DNA of 64,000 nucleotides, from NCBI GenBank assembly GCA_040220455.1, contig JAVJUS010000044.1:62001-126000 (forward strand). Direction: 5' to 3'. The translations under genes and the position numbers were made by a program. Position 1 is the first letter of the stretch. Every line of letters starts with the position of its first letter. This document shows positions 52,300 through 60,081 of the stretch, piece after piece. The stretch comes from JAVJUS01 sp040220455. GTDB lineage: Bacteria; Pseudomonadota; Alphaproteobacteria; DSM-16000; Inquilinaceae. The notes beneath the pieces were generated by a model. The model saw only the letters and a list, made by a program, of their open reading frames with translations, ran no database searches and was not told the origin of the DNA.

Positions 52300-53830
52300 G
52301 GCAATCCGTTCCGCGCTCGATCAATCGGCCGCACAGGGCGTCGGCCGTCTCCCGGTCTAGCGGCCCGGCCTGCACCCGGTACCAGTCGGTGCCCTCGATC
52401 GTGACCTGCGGGACCACCAGATCGAGAGCGCCCAGCAGGTCCGGATTGCGCGAGGCGAACCGGCGCCATTCCTCCTCCGCGCTCTCGCGCGAGTTCGTCG
52501 CGGCGAGCTGAATGCGCCACGTCCCGCCGGCGACCGGACCGAACGCGCCGTCGCCCGAACCGGCGGTCGCGGCCGGCGCCGTCGAGGCCGTCTCCGTCTC
52601 CGCCTGCGTGTCCGGCGCGGGACCCGGGTCCGCGGGCGCCTCGGGCTCGGACGCCGGGGCGGTCTCGGCAGCCGTTTCCGTCTCAGCGGCAGGCTCGGTT
52701 TCGGAGGCCGGGGCAGGCTCCGGCTCGGGGGCCGGTGCCTCGGCGGTCGCCGCGGTCTCCGCGGCGGGCTCGGCTTCGGCCTGTGTCCCGGCCGCCTCGC
52801 CGGCGAGCGCCGCGGCCGGATCGAAGTCCGCAGGCACCTGCGCGTCCACGATCGCGAGATCGGCGGCGGCGCGGGGCGCCTCGACGGTGCCGAGCGGCAC
52901 GCCGAAGCGTGGCGGCTCGCGTTCGGCGCCGGGATCGGTTGTCGCGGCCGATGCCTCGCCGCTGGCCTCGCCGGTCGCCCCGTCCGCGCTCGACGAAGCC
53001 GATTCCGCCGGATCGGAGTCGAGCTGCGGCGTGTCGGCAATCGCCGGCACGTCGTCGGCGCCGTTATCGCTCTGGGCGAGCTGCGTGCCGCCTTGCGAAG
53101 CGTCGGCCGCCCCGGCGGCGGTCGTCGTCGGAGGGGTGTCGTCGGTCGACGAGGCCGGCTGGATTCGTGGAATCAGGGCCTCGGCGTCATCGCCGGCATT
53201 CGCTGCCGGCGCTCTCGCGGTGTCGCCATTGCCGTCGCCGGACGGAGCCTCGGGCGACGCCGATGCGGCGCCCAGCTCGGCCACCTCGACCTCCGGCGCC
53301 GGCGCGGCGGTGGGCGAACCGGCCGGCCGGTCCTCCGCCGCCGGCGCCTCGGCGCTGTCGGCCGAGGTCGCCTGCTGCGAATCCGGAGGTGTCGGACGCT
53401 CGCCGGGCCGGGGCAGCGGCGCTTCGGCCGACTCGACGATCGCGGGCGCCTCGTTTCCGGGCTCGCCGTCCTGCAGGACGGCCCGGTCACGGTGAGGAAC
53501 CTCCATCCCGCCCGGCTGGTCGGGCTTGATCCGCGTCGGCGTCTCGTCGGCGCGGATCAGCGGCGCGATGCCGCCCCCGCGCGTGCGATAGGCGTCATAG
53601 GCGTACCAGACCAGCCCGCCGAAGGCGATCAGCACCACCAGCGCGACCGCGCCACCGGCGTAGCGCCGGGCGCCGGCGCGCCGACCTCCGCTGCCGTCAC
53701 CACGGGAACTCCCACGGCGCCCTCGGCCCCGGGGAAAGGCCATCTCGTCGTCTGCGTGACCGCCGGCCTCGGGCGGGTCGGGCGGCTCGGGCGAGTCGTC
53801 GCCGATCGAATCCAGGCGCCATTCGGTCAT
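52283..53830 (-). CDS. SPOR-domain membrane protein
   Basis: 515 residues from the ATG at 53830. A cytosolic Arg/Gly-rich N-terminus, one membrane helix (about 60-78, AVALVVLIAFGGLVWYAY), a very long Ala/Glu/Pro-rich periplasmic linker (about 100-430), and a C-terminal SPOR domain (TWRIQLAATNSRESAEEEW, YRVQAGPLDRETADALCGRL) that binds denuded peptidoglycan at the division site. This gene lies between argS and nagZ in most alphaproteobacteria; here argS is missing from the position upstream. Confidence 0.88.
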   Translation of the reverse strand: MTEWRLDSIGDDSPEPPDPPEAGGHADDEMAFPRGRGRRGSSRGDGSGGRRAGARRYAGGAVALVVLIAFGGLVWYAYDAYRTRGGGIAPLIRADETPTRIKPDQPGGMEVPHRDRAVLQDGEPGNEAPAIVESAEAPLPRPGERPTPPDSQQATSADSAEAPAAEDRPAGSPTAAPAPEVEVAELGAASASPEAPSGDGNGDTARAPAANAGDDAEALIPRIQPASSTDDTPPTTTAAGAADASQGGTQLAQSDNGADDVPAIADTPQLDSDPAESASSSADGATGEASGEASAATTDPGAEREPPRFGVPLGTVEAPRAAADLAIVDAQVPADFDPAAALAGEAAGTQAEAEPAAETAATAEAPAPEPEPAPASETEPAAETETAAETAPASEPEAPADPGPAPDTQAETETASTAPAATAGSGDGAFGPVAGGTWRIQLAATNSRESAEEEWRRFASRNPDLLGALDLVVPQVTIEGTDWYRVQAGPLDRETADALCGRLIERGTDCLVRQQ

Positions 53831-54017
53831 GGCTCGCGTCGTTCCCCTGTCGCCCTTTACGCCTTCGCCCCACACGCCGTTCTCTGGGGACGCCGATGGT
53901 CACCCTGGCTGTCGCACCCGCGAATCGGAAGCTTCGAAAAGCAAACCACCGACCGGGGGCGATTTCCAAGCGTCAATTCAGAGTCTCGACGCAAGTAGCT
54001 GATTGTTTTGTGGCTTT

Positions 54018-55199
54018 TCAAGGGCGGTCGTCGAGGTCGAAGAGCCTTCGATGCTCTACGACCGCATAGCGATCGGTCATGCCGGCGATGTAGTCGGCGA
54101 CGAGTCGCGCCCGGTCGTCTGGCCCGGCGCCGATCGCGGTCTCCTGCCATTCGTCGGGCAGGCAGTTCGGCTCGGCCATGAAGAGCTCGAACAGGTCGCG
54201 GACCACGCGCCGCGCCTTGCTCGTCTCACGGTTGACCCGGTAGTGCCGGTACATGCGCTCGAACAGGAAGCGGCGCAGCACCGCCTCGCGCTCCCCGAGA
54301 TCGGCGGAGAACGCGATCACCGGCCGGTCGGCGGCCCGCACCGCGGCCGCGCTGGGCTCCGGCAGGGTCGCGATCCGCCGCCCCGCCTCGGCCAGCACGT
54401 CGCCGACCATGGCGTCGAGGACGCGGCGTACGACCTCGTGGACGAGCCGGCGACGGTGGAGCGACGGCCAGGCCGCCTCGACCTCGCGCAGCGCCTCGCC
54501 GACCAGCGGCAGATGGCGCAGGTCGTCGAGCCCGAACAGGCCGGCGCGCAGGCCGTCGTCGATGTCGTGCGCGGTATAGGCGATGTCGTCGGCGAGCGCG
54601 GCGACCTGAGCTTCGGCGCCCGGCTGGCGGTCGAGCGCCATTTCGAAGGCGGCGTCGAGCTCGGCGACTGCCGGCGTGACGCCTTCCCCGGTCGCGTTCG
54701 GTCCCGTCAGGGGGCCGTTGTGCTTGACCACGGCCTCCAGCGTCTCCCACGTCAGGTTGAGGCCGTCGAAGCCGGCGTAGCGCTGCTCCAGCCGGGTGAC
54801 GACGCGGACCGTCTGGTCGTTGTGGCGAAACCCGCCATGGGCCGCCATGCAGGCATCCAGCGCCGCCTCCCCGGCATGGCCGAAGGGAGTGTGGCCGAGG
54901 TCGTGGGCCAGCGACACCGCTTCGGCCAGATCCTCGTCGAGCCCCAGCGAGCGGCACAGCGACCGGGCGATCTGCGCGACCTCCAGGCTGTGGGTCAGCC
55001 GCGTGCGATAGTAGTCGCCGACGTGGTAGACAAAGACCTGGGTCTTGTACTGCAGCTTGCGGAACGCGCCCGAATGCAGCACACGGTCCCGGTCGCGCTG
55101 GAACGGCGAACGCGTGGCGCTCTCCGGCTCGGGATGGAGGCGGCCGCGGCTCTCGGCGGGCAGGCTGGCGATCGGCGGGCGGGTGGGCGGCGACGGCAT
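54018..55199 (-). CDS. dgt: dGTPase-like HD-domain triphosphohydrolase
   Basis: 393 residues. SPFQRDRDRVLHSGAFRKLQYKTQVF is the family-specific N-terminus. The HD metal site is RTRLTHSLEVAQIARSL (His70), then LAHDLGHTPFGHAGE (His99, Asp100). It hydrolyses dGTP or other dNTPs to nucleoside plus triphosphate, keeping nucleotide pools in check. Divergent from erpA across 123 bases, the usual alphaproteobacterial arrangement. Confidence 0.95.
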   Translation of the reverse strand: MPSPPTRPPIASLPAESRGRLHPEPESATRSPFQRDRDRVLHSGAFRKLQYKTQVFVYHVGDYYRTRLTHSLEVAQIARSLCRSLGLDEDLAEAVSLAHDLGHTPFGHAGEAALDACMAAHGGFRHNDQTVRVVTRLEQRYAGFDGLNLTWETLEAVVKHNGPLTGPNATGEGVTPAVAELDAAFEMALDRQPGAEAQVAALADDIAYTAHDIDDGLRAGLFGLDDLRHLPLVGEALREVEAAWPSLHRRRLVHEVVRRVLDAMVGDVLAEAGRRIATLPEPSAAAVRAADRPVIAFSADLGEREAVLRRFLFERMYRHYRVNRETSKARRVVRDLFELFMAEPNCLPDEWQETAIGAGPDDRARLVADYIAGMTDRYAVVEHRRLFDLDDRP

Positions 55200-55322
55200 G
55201 GCGCGCGGAGCCTAGATCGCCCCGCGCGCCGCGGCAATCTCGCGACGCATTCACCTTGGCCCTTGGCGAGGCGGCTTCTCGTGAATAAGTTAAGTGGCGT
55301 GTTGTCGAAACCGGAGGCTGTC

Positions 55323-55727
55323 ATGGCCGACGCCCATACCCCCACCGCCGACCCGACGGCCCATCATTCGACGGCCGACGCGGCGCCGCCCGACGGCGGT
55401 CGCGCGCTGCTGATCTCCCGAAGCGCGGCCAAGCGCATCGCCAAGCTGGCGCAGAGCCACGGCGGCCCCGGCGCGATGCTGCGCGTCGCGGTATCCGGCG
55501 GCGGCTGCTCGGGCTTCCAGTACGGCTTCTCCTTCGACGACACGGTGCGCGAGGACGACCTGACCTTCGAGCGCGACGGCGTCACCGTCGTGGTCGACGA
55601 CGTCTCCCTTGACCTCCTCGCCGGATCCGAGATCGACTATGTCGAGGAGCTGATCGGCGCCAGCTTCCAGATCCGCAACCCGAACGCCAGCTCGTCCTGC
55701 GGCTGCGGGAGCTCCTTCGCGATCTGA
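55323..55727 (+). CDS. erpA: A-type iron-sulfur carrier (ErpA/IscA family)
   Basis: 134 residues from the ATG at 55323, with CGGAGG upstream. A 25-residue His/Asp/Thr-rich N-terminal extension, then the standard fold: LLISRSAAKRIAKL, VAVSGGGCSGFQYGF (Cys62), ASFQIRNPN and SSCGCGSSF (Cys126, Cys128). The three cysteines hold a [2Fe-2S] or [4Fe-4S] cluster handed to client apoproteins. Located next to dgt as in relatives. Confidence 0.93.
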   Translation: MADAHTPTADPTAHHSTADAAPPDGGRALLISRSAAKRIAKLAQSHGGPGAMLRVAVSGGGCSGFQYGFSFDDTVREDDLTFERDGVTVVVDDVSLDLLAGSEIDYVEELIGASFQIRNPNASSSCGCGSSFAI

Positions 55728-55826
55728 GAAGGGGCGGCGCGGCCGGACGAACGTGGCCTCTGACCTTGATCGTCTTCCGGTTGCCGATGTATTCGAGATC
55801 GTCTCGGATTCCTCGATAACCGGCCG

Positions 55827-56219
55827 ATGCCCGATCGTCTCGTCAAATGGCTCGTTTTCAGCGTCGCGATCGCCCTGGTACCGATCGGGGTGGCGGCGCT
55901 GGTCGCGTTCGTGCAGGGCCGCACCGGCGCCTATCACGACTTCATCGGCAATGGTGAATTGCTTCTCCTGGCGGTTGGGATCTGCGCGACGGCGATCGGG
56001 GAGCTGATCGGGGATGACGGTCCGCGTGAATCGGGCCGCGCGCTGCCCTTGGCCGTCGGCGGATTCATCGCGATACTCATGACCACGGCGTCCCTGCTCT
56101 TCGCGACCCTCACCTACAGCCCCGAGGCGGAGCCGGCCCGCGTGGCGGGGACGTCGCTCGTGGTCTATTCTAGCGCCCTGGTCGCCGGAACGGTGGCGAT
56201 CCTGATCAGGGAGGCATGA
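55827..56219 (+). CDS. Small four-helix membrane protein of unknown function
   Basis: 130 residues with about four hydrophobic helices (LVKWLVFSVAIALVPIGVAA, GELLLLAVGICATAIGELIG, LPLAVGGFIAILMTTASLL, LVVYSSALVAGTVAIL). It overlaps the next gene by four bases (ATGA), so the two products are made together. No family recognised. Its position between erpA and xthA, normally closer neighbours, makes the pair look like an insertion into the conserved block. Confidence 0.7.
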   Translation: MPDRLVKWLVFSVAIALVPIGVAALVAFVQGRTGAYHDFIGNGELLLLAVGICATAIGELIGDDGPRESGRALPLAVGGFIAILMTTASLLFATLTYSPEAEPARVAGTSLVVYSSALVAGTVAILIREA

Positions 56220-56443
56220 CGATGGACTTCCTGTTTTCGCCCGATTTCGCCCGCGTCGGGACCACAGTGGCCGTGCTCTGCGCCGCGGGTTGTGTTGCCG
56301 CGGCCGGCGTCGCCATCCTTCGCCGGAAGCGGTCGCGCGGCCTCGAAATCCGCATCGACGGGCGACAGGTCAGGCTGGCCGAGGGGGCGTCGGATCGGGA
56401 TATCCTCGCCACGATCCGTCGCCTGCGCGGCGAGCGGCCCTGA
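56216..56443 (+). CDS. Small single-helix membrane protein of unknown function
   Basis: 75 residues: one membrane helix (about 15-35, TTVAVLCAAGCVAAAGVAIL), a basic stop RRKRSRG, and a short cytoplasmic domain EIRIDGRQVRLAEGASDRDI with a helix, possibly a beta hairpin plus helix. Translationally coupled to the four-helix protein, so the two probably form a complex. Not recognised as a known family. Confidence 0.65.
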   Translation: MTMDFLFSPDFARVGTTVAVLCAAGCVAAAGVAILRRKRSRGLEIRIDGRQVRLAEGASDRDILATIRRLRGERP

Positions 56444-56503
56444 TCCCGCCACCGCGCCTCGCGTCCCACGCCCCGCCACCCGCCTCCCCGGAGCCTCGGC
56501 CCG

Positions 56504-57304
56504 ATGATCCGCATCGCCACCTGGAACGTGAACTCGATCAAGGCCCGGCTCGCCAACGTCACCGCCTGGCTGGAGAGCACCGCGCCGGACGTGGTTCTGC
56601 TCCAGGAGCTCAAATGCGAGGCGTCGGGCTTCCCGGCGCTGGAGATCGAGGCGCTGGGCTATCGCACCGCCGTGGTCGGGCAGAAGAGCTACAACGGCGT
56701 CGCCATCCTCTCCCGCCTCCCGATCGCCGACATCCGCGAAGGCCTGCCGGGCGACGACTCGGACGAGCAGGCCCGCTATGTCGAGGCGACGATCGACGGC
56801 GACATCCGCGTCGCCTCGATCTATCTGCCCAACGGCAACGTCTCCGGCGGCCCGGCGCAGGGGTCGGAGAAATACGCCTACAAGCTCGCTTGGATGGACC
56901 GCCTGCGGGCGCGGACCCGCGACCTGTTGGACGACGACCGGCCCTTCGTCCTGGGCGGCGACTACAACGTCATCCCGGAGCCGGAGGACTGCCACGACCC
57001 GGCTGCCTGGGCCGACGACGCCCTGTTCCTGCTCGACACGCGGCGGAAGTGGCGCGCGCTCCGCCATCTGGGCCTGACCGACGCCCTGCGCGCGCTCGAC
57101 GACCGGCCGGGGCGCTACACCTTCTGGGACTACCAGGGCCGGGCCTGGCAGGCGGACAACGGCATCCGGATCGACCACTTCCTGCTGTCGCCCGGCGCCG
57201 CCGACCGCCTGGATGCCTGCGACATCGACCGGGAGCCGAGGGGCAAGGACAAGGCGAGCGACCACACCCCCGTCGTCGTCACCCTGCGCGACGCCGCAGC
57301 CTGA
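56504..57304 (+). CDS. xthA: Exodeoxyribonuclease III
   Basis: 266 residues. IRIATWNVNSIKARL, LLQELKCE with the metal ligand Glu35, GVAILSRLP, SIYLPNGN, FVLGGDYNV, and the C-terminal DHTPVVV histidine. AP endonuclease and 3'-5' exonuclease of base-excision repair. Its ATG follows CGGAGCC. Located near erpA and dgt as in other alphaproteobacteria. Confidence 0.95.
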   Translation: MIRIATWNVNSIKARLANVTAWLESTAPDVVLLQELKCEASGFPALEIEALGYRTAVVGQKSYNGVAILSRLPIADIREGLPGDDSDEQARYVEATIDGDIRVASIYLPNGNVSGGPAQGSEKYAYKLAWMDRLRARTRDLLDDDRPFVLGGDYNVIPEPEDCHDPAAWADDALFLLDTRRKWRALRHLGLTDALRALDDRPGRYTFWDYQGRAWQADNGIRIDHFLLSPGAADRLDACDIDREPRGKDKASDHTPVVVTLRDAAA

Positions 57305-57407
57305 CATATCCGTTCCCGCGATATCTCCAAAGGACAATTCCTTTACGCCTTCGGGGCCTTGCGCGTAGTATCCCGGCGCTTTCCGACGCGACGATCGGAG
57401 CCGCGCC

Positions 57408-59141
57408 ATGGCCGACACGACTCCCACCCGCTTTCCGCTCGTCCTGATCAAGCCGTCGCACTACGACGACGACGGCTATGTCATCCAGTGGGCCCGGTCG
57501 TGGATCCCGTCGAACAGCCTGGCCTGCGTCTACGCGCTCGCCCGCCAGGCGCGCGACGAGCATCTGCTCGGCGACGACGTGGCGATCGAGCTCGACGCCT
57601 ATGACGAGACCAACCGGATCATCCCCTTCGACCGGGTGATCCGCGACATGCGCGCGGCCGGCACCGGGCTGGTCTGCCTGATCGGCGTGCAGACCAACCA
57701 GTTCCCGCGCGCCGTCGACATCGCCCGCAGGTTCCGCGAGGCCGGCATCAAGGTCGCCATCGGCGGCTTCCACGTCTCCGGCTGCCTCGCCATGCTGCCG
57801 GAGCTGCCGGCCGACATCGCCGCGGCCCGCGACATGGGCGTGACGCTCTTTGCCGGCGAGGCGGAGGAAGGCCGCTTCGTCCAGGTCCTGCGCGACGCCC
57901 ATGCCGGCGCGCTGAAGCCGGTCTACAACCACATGGCCGACCTGCCGGGTCTCCAGGGCGCGGAGGTGCCTTTCCTGCCCAAGGAGCTGACCGAGCGCTA
58001 CATCCAGTCGATCGGCGCCTTCGACGCCGGGCGCGGCTGTCCGTTCCAGTGCAGCTTCTGCACCATCATCAACGTCCAGGGCCGCAAGTCGCGCTGGCGC
58101 GATGCCGACGACGTGGAGGCGCTGGTCCGCGCCGCGGTGGCCGAGGGCGTCACCCGCTTCTTCATCACCGACGACAACTTCGCGCGCAACCGGAACTGGG
58201 AGGCGATCTTCGACCGCCTCATCCATCTGCGCGAGGTCGACGGACTGAAGCTCAACTTCATCATCCAGGTCGACACCCTCTGCCACAAGATCGAGGGCTT
58301 CGTCGAGAAGGCGGCGCGCGCCGGCTGCGGCCGCGTCTTCATCGGGCTGGAGAACATCAACCCGGACAACCTGGCCGCGGCCAAGAAGCGCCAGAACCGG
58401 CTGCACGAATACCGCGCCATGCTCCAGGCCTGGCGCGAGGCCGGCGTGATCACCTATGCCGGCTACATCCTGGGCTTCCCGGCCGACACGCCGGAGAAGA
58501 TCGCCCACGACATCGAGACCATAAAGCGCGAACTGCCGATCGACCTGCTGGAGTTCTTCTGCCTGACGCCCCTGCCCGGCTCGGAGGATCACAAGCGCCT
58601 CGCCGCCAACGGCGTGGCCATGGATCCGGACATGAACAAGTACGACCTGGAGCATGTCTGTACCGGCCATCCGACCATGACGGCCGAGGAATGGCAGGAC
58701 ATCTACAATCGCGCCTGGGACCTGTACTACACGCCCGAGCACGTGGAGACCCTGCTGAAGCGGGCCATCGCGTCCGGCATCAAGCCCGTGCGCATGATGA
58801 ACCACGTCCTGCAGTTCCACGGCTTCTTCCGATACGAGAAGGTCCACCCGCTCCAGGGCGGCTATTTCCGGCGCAAGGTCCGCACCGACCGCCGCCCCGG
58901 CCTGCCGGTGGAGCCGGCCGTCGTGTTCTACCCCAAACGCGCGGTCGAGATCGTGCGCACATACGGCGGGCTCGCCCTGTACTTCTGGCGCCTGACCCGC
59001 CAGCGCAAGCGCCTCAAGCGCGACCCCTCGGTCAAGGCGTACACCGACCTCGCCATCGCCCCGATCGCCGACGGGGACGAGGACGCGTACGAGTTCCTGG
59101 CCCCGCACGAGGCCCCGGCCGAGGCGACGGCGGCGGAGTAG
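57408..59141 (+). CDS. B12-binding-type radical SAM protein
   Basis: 577 residues. The N-terminal half resembles the cobalamin-binding Rossmann fold (LVLIKPS, GIKVAIGGFHVSG, GVTLFAGEAEEG), though the classic DxHxxG cobalamin-ligand motif is not evident. The radical SAM site is GRGCPFQCSFC (Cys211, Cys215, Cys218), followed by RFFITDDNFARN and GRVFIGLENINPDNL. A long C-terminal domain follows, with conserved EFFCLTPLPGSEDH. Such enzymes modify lipids, hopanoids, tetrapyrroles or RNA; the substrate is unknown. It has its own leader with a small AAAGGA/TCCTTT hairpin at 57329-57344. Confidence 0.85.
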   Translation: MADTTPTRFPLVLIKPSHYDDDGYVIQWARSWIPSNSLACVYALARQARDEHLLGDDVAIELDAYDETNRIIPFDRVIRDMRAAGTGLVCLIGVQTNQFPRAVDIARRFREAGIKVAIGGFHVSGCLAMLPELPADIAAARDMGVTLFAGEAEEGRFVQVLRDAHAGALKPVYNHMADLPGLQGAEVPFLPKELTERYIQSIGAFDAGRGCPFQCSFCTIINVQGRKSRWRDADDVEALVRAAVAEGVTRFFITDDNFARNRNWEAIFDRLIHLREVDGLKLNFIIQVDTLCHKIEGFVEKAARAGCGRVFIGLENINPDNLAAAKKRQNRLHEYRAMLQAWREAGVITYAGYILGFPADTPEKIAHDIETIKRELPIDLLEFFCLTPLPGSEDHKRLAANGVAMDPDMNKYDLEHVCTGHPTMTAEEWQDIYNRAWDLYYTPEHVETLLKRAIASGIKPVRMMNHVLQFHGFFRYEKVHPLQGGYFRRKVRTDRRPGLPVEPAVVFYPKRAVEIVRTYGGLALYFWRLTRQRKRLKRDPSVKAYTDLAIAPIADGDEDAYEFLAPHEAPAEATAAE

Positions 59142-59154
59142 CGGTGGTGCGGGT

Positions 59155-59216
59155 CAACCACGAAGGCGCGAAGACGGCCATCCGCGTCCCCTCTCCCCGA
59201 GGGAGAGGGAATCAGT
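59155..59216. repeat. CACGAAG-type repeat and a short palindrome between convergent genes
   Basis: AACCACGAAGGCGCGAAGACGG (positions about 59155-59176; core CCACGAAGG and GCGAAGAC) belongs to the same family as the copy near 62.3 kb. Next to it, CCCTCTCCC (59189-59197), CGA, GGGAGAGGG (59201-59209) is a perfect nine-pair hairpin between the convergent radical SAM and lyase genes. Confidence 0.6.
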
Positions 59217-60056
59217 TCACAAGAACCCCTTGAAATCCGCCGCCGTCGCGGCCTCCTCCGAGAAGCAGAAGGTCCCCTGCTCCCGCACCTCCCTTGCCGC
59301 GCGCAGGAAGGCGCCGATCGTGGCGTTGAGGAACACGGAGCCGAGGCTGACGCGCTTGACGCCGGCGGCTTCCAGCTCGGCGAGCGGCAGCGGGTGCGGG
59401 CCGATGCCGCCCAGCACGTTGACGGGCTTCGTCACCGCGGCACAGACGGCCCGAATCTCCTCGAGATCGGTCAGGCCGGGAGCGTAGAGCACGTCCGCCC
59501 CCGCCCGCTCGTAGGCCTGGAGCCGGCGGATCGTGTCGTCGAGGTCGCGCCGGCCATGCAGGTAATTCTCCGGCCGGCCGGCCAGCATGAAGTCGAACGG
59601 CAGGGCCCGCGCCGCCTCCGCCGCCGCGGCGACGCGCTCGGCCGCCTGCTCGATCGGGTAGATCGGGTCGGCGTCCCGGCCGGTGGCGTCCTCGATCGAG
59701 CCGCCCACGAGCCCGGCTGCGGCCGCCGCCCGGATCGTCTCCGCGCAGGCCTCTGGAGTGTCGCCGTAGCCGTTCTCCAGGTCGCCCGCCACCGGAAGGT
59801 CGGTCGCCGCGACGATCAGCCGGGCATTGTCCAGCGCCTCCGCCCGGCTCACCCGCCCGCCGCCGTCGCGCCGGCCGAGCCCGAAGGCGCAGCCGGCGCT
59901 GGTCGTCGCCAGCGCCGGATAGCCTAGGCCGGCGAGGATCCGCGCCGTGCCCGCGTCCCACGGGTTGGGCAGGACGAACAGCCCGGGCTTCTCGTGCAGG
60001 GCCCTGAAGGCGGTCGCCTTCGCGGCCTGGTTCGGCCGGGCCGTCTCCTCCGCCAT
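59217..60056 (-). CDS. Isocitrate lyase/PEP mutase family enzyme
   Basis: 279 residues from the ATG at 60056 (GGGAG upstream). TIM-barrel fold: LFVLPNPWDAGTARILA, ATTSAGCAFGLG, LPVAGDLENGYGD with the metal-binding Asp, GGSIEDATG, and GVKRVSLGS. The KKCGH loop of true isocitrate lyase is absent, so it is closer to oxaloacetate decarboxylase, methylisocitrate-lyase-like or carboxyphosphonoenolpyruvate mutase proteins. Reaction not predictable. Twenty-five bases downstream of ilvD on the same strand, probably in one transcript. Confidence 0.8.
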   Translation of the reverse strand: MAEETARPNQAAKATAFRALHEKPGLFVLPNPWDAGTARILAGLGYPALATTSAGCAFGLGRRDGGGRVSRAEALDNARLIVAATDLPVAGDLENGYGDTPEACAETIRAAAAAGLVGGSIEDATGRDADPIYPIEQAAERVAAAAEAARALPFDFMLAGRPENYLHGRRDLDDTIRRLQAYERAGADVLYAPGLTDLEEIRAVCAAVTKPVNVLGGIGPHPLPLAELEAAGVKRVSLGSVFLNATIGAFLRAAREVREQGTFCFSEEAATAADFKGFL

Positions 60057-60081
60057 CGGAACGCTCCCGGGTCGCTGCCGG

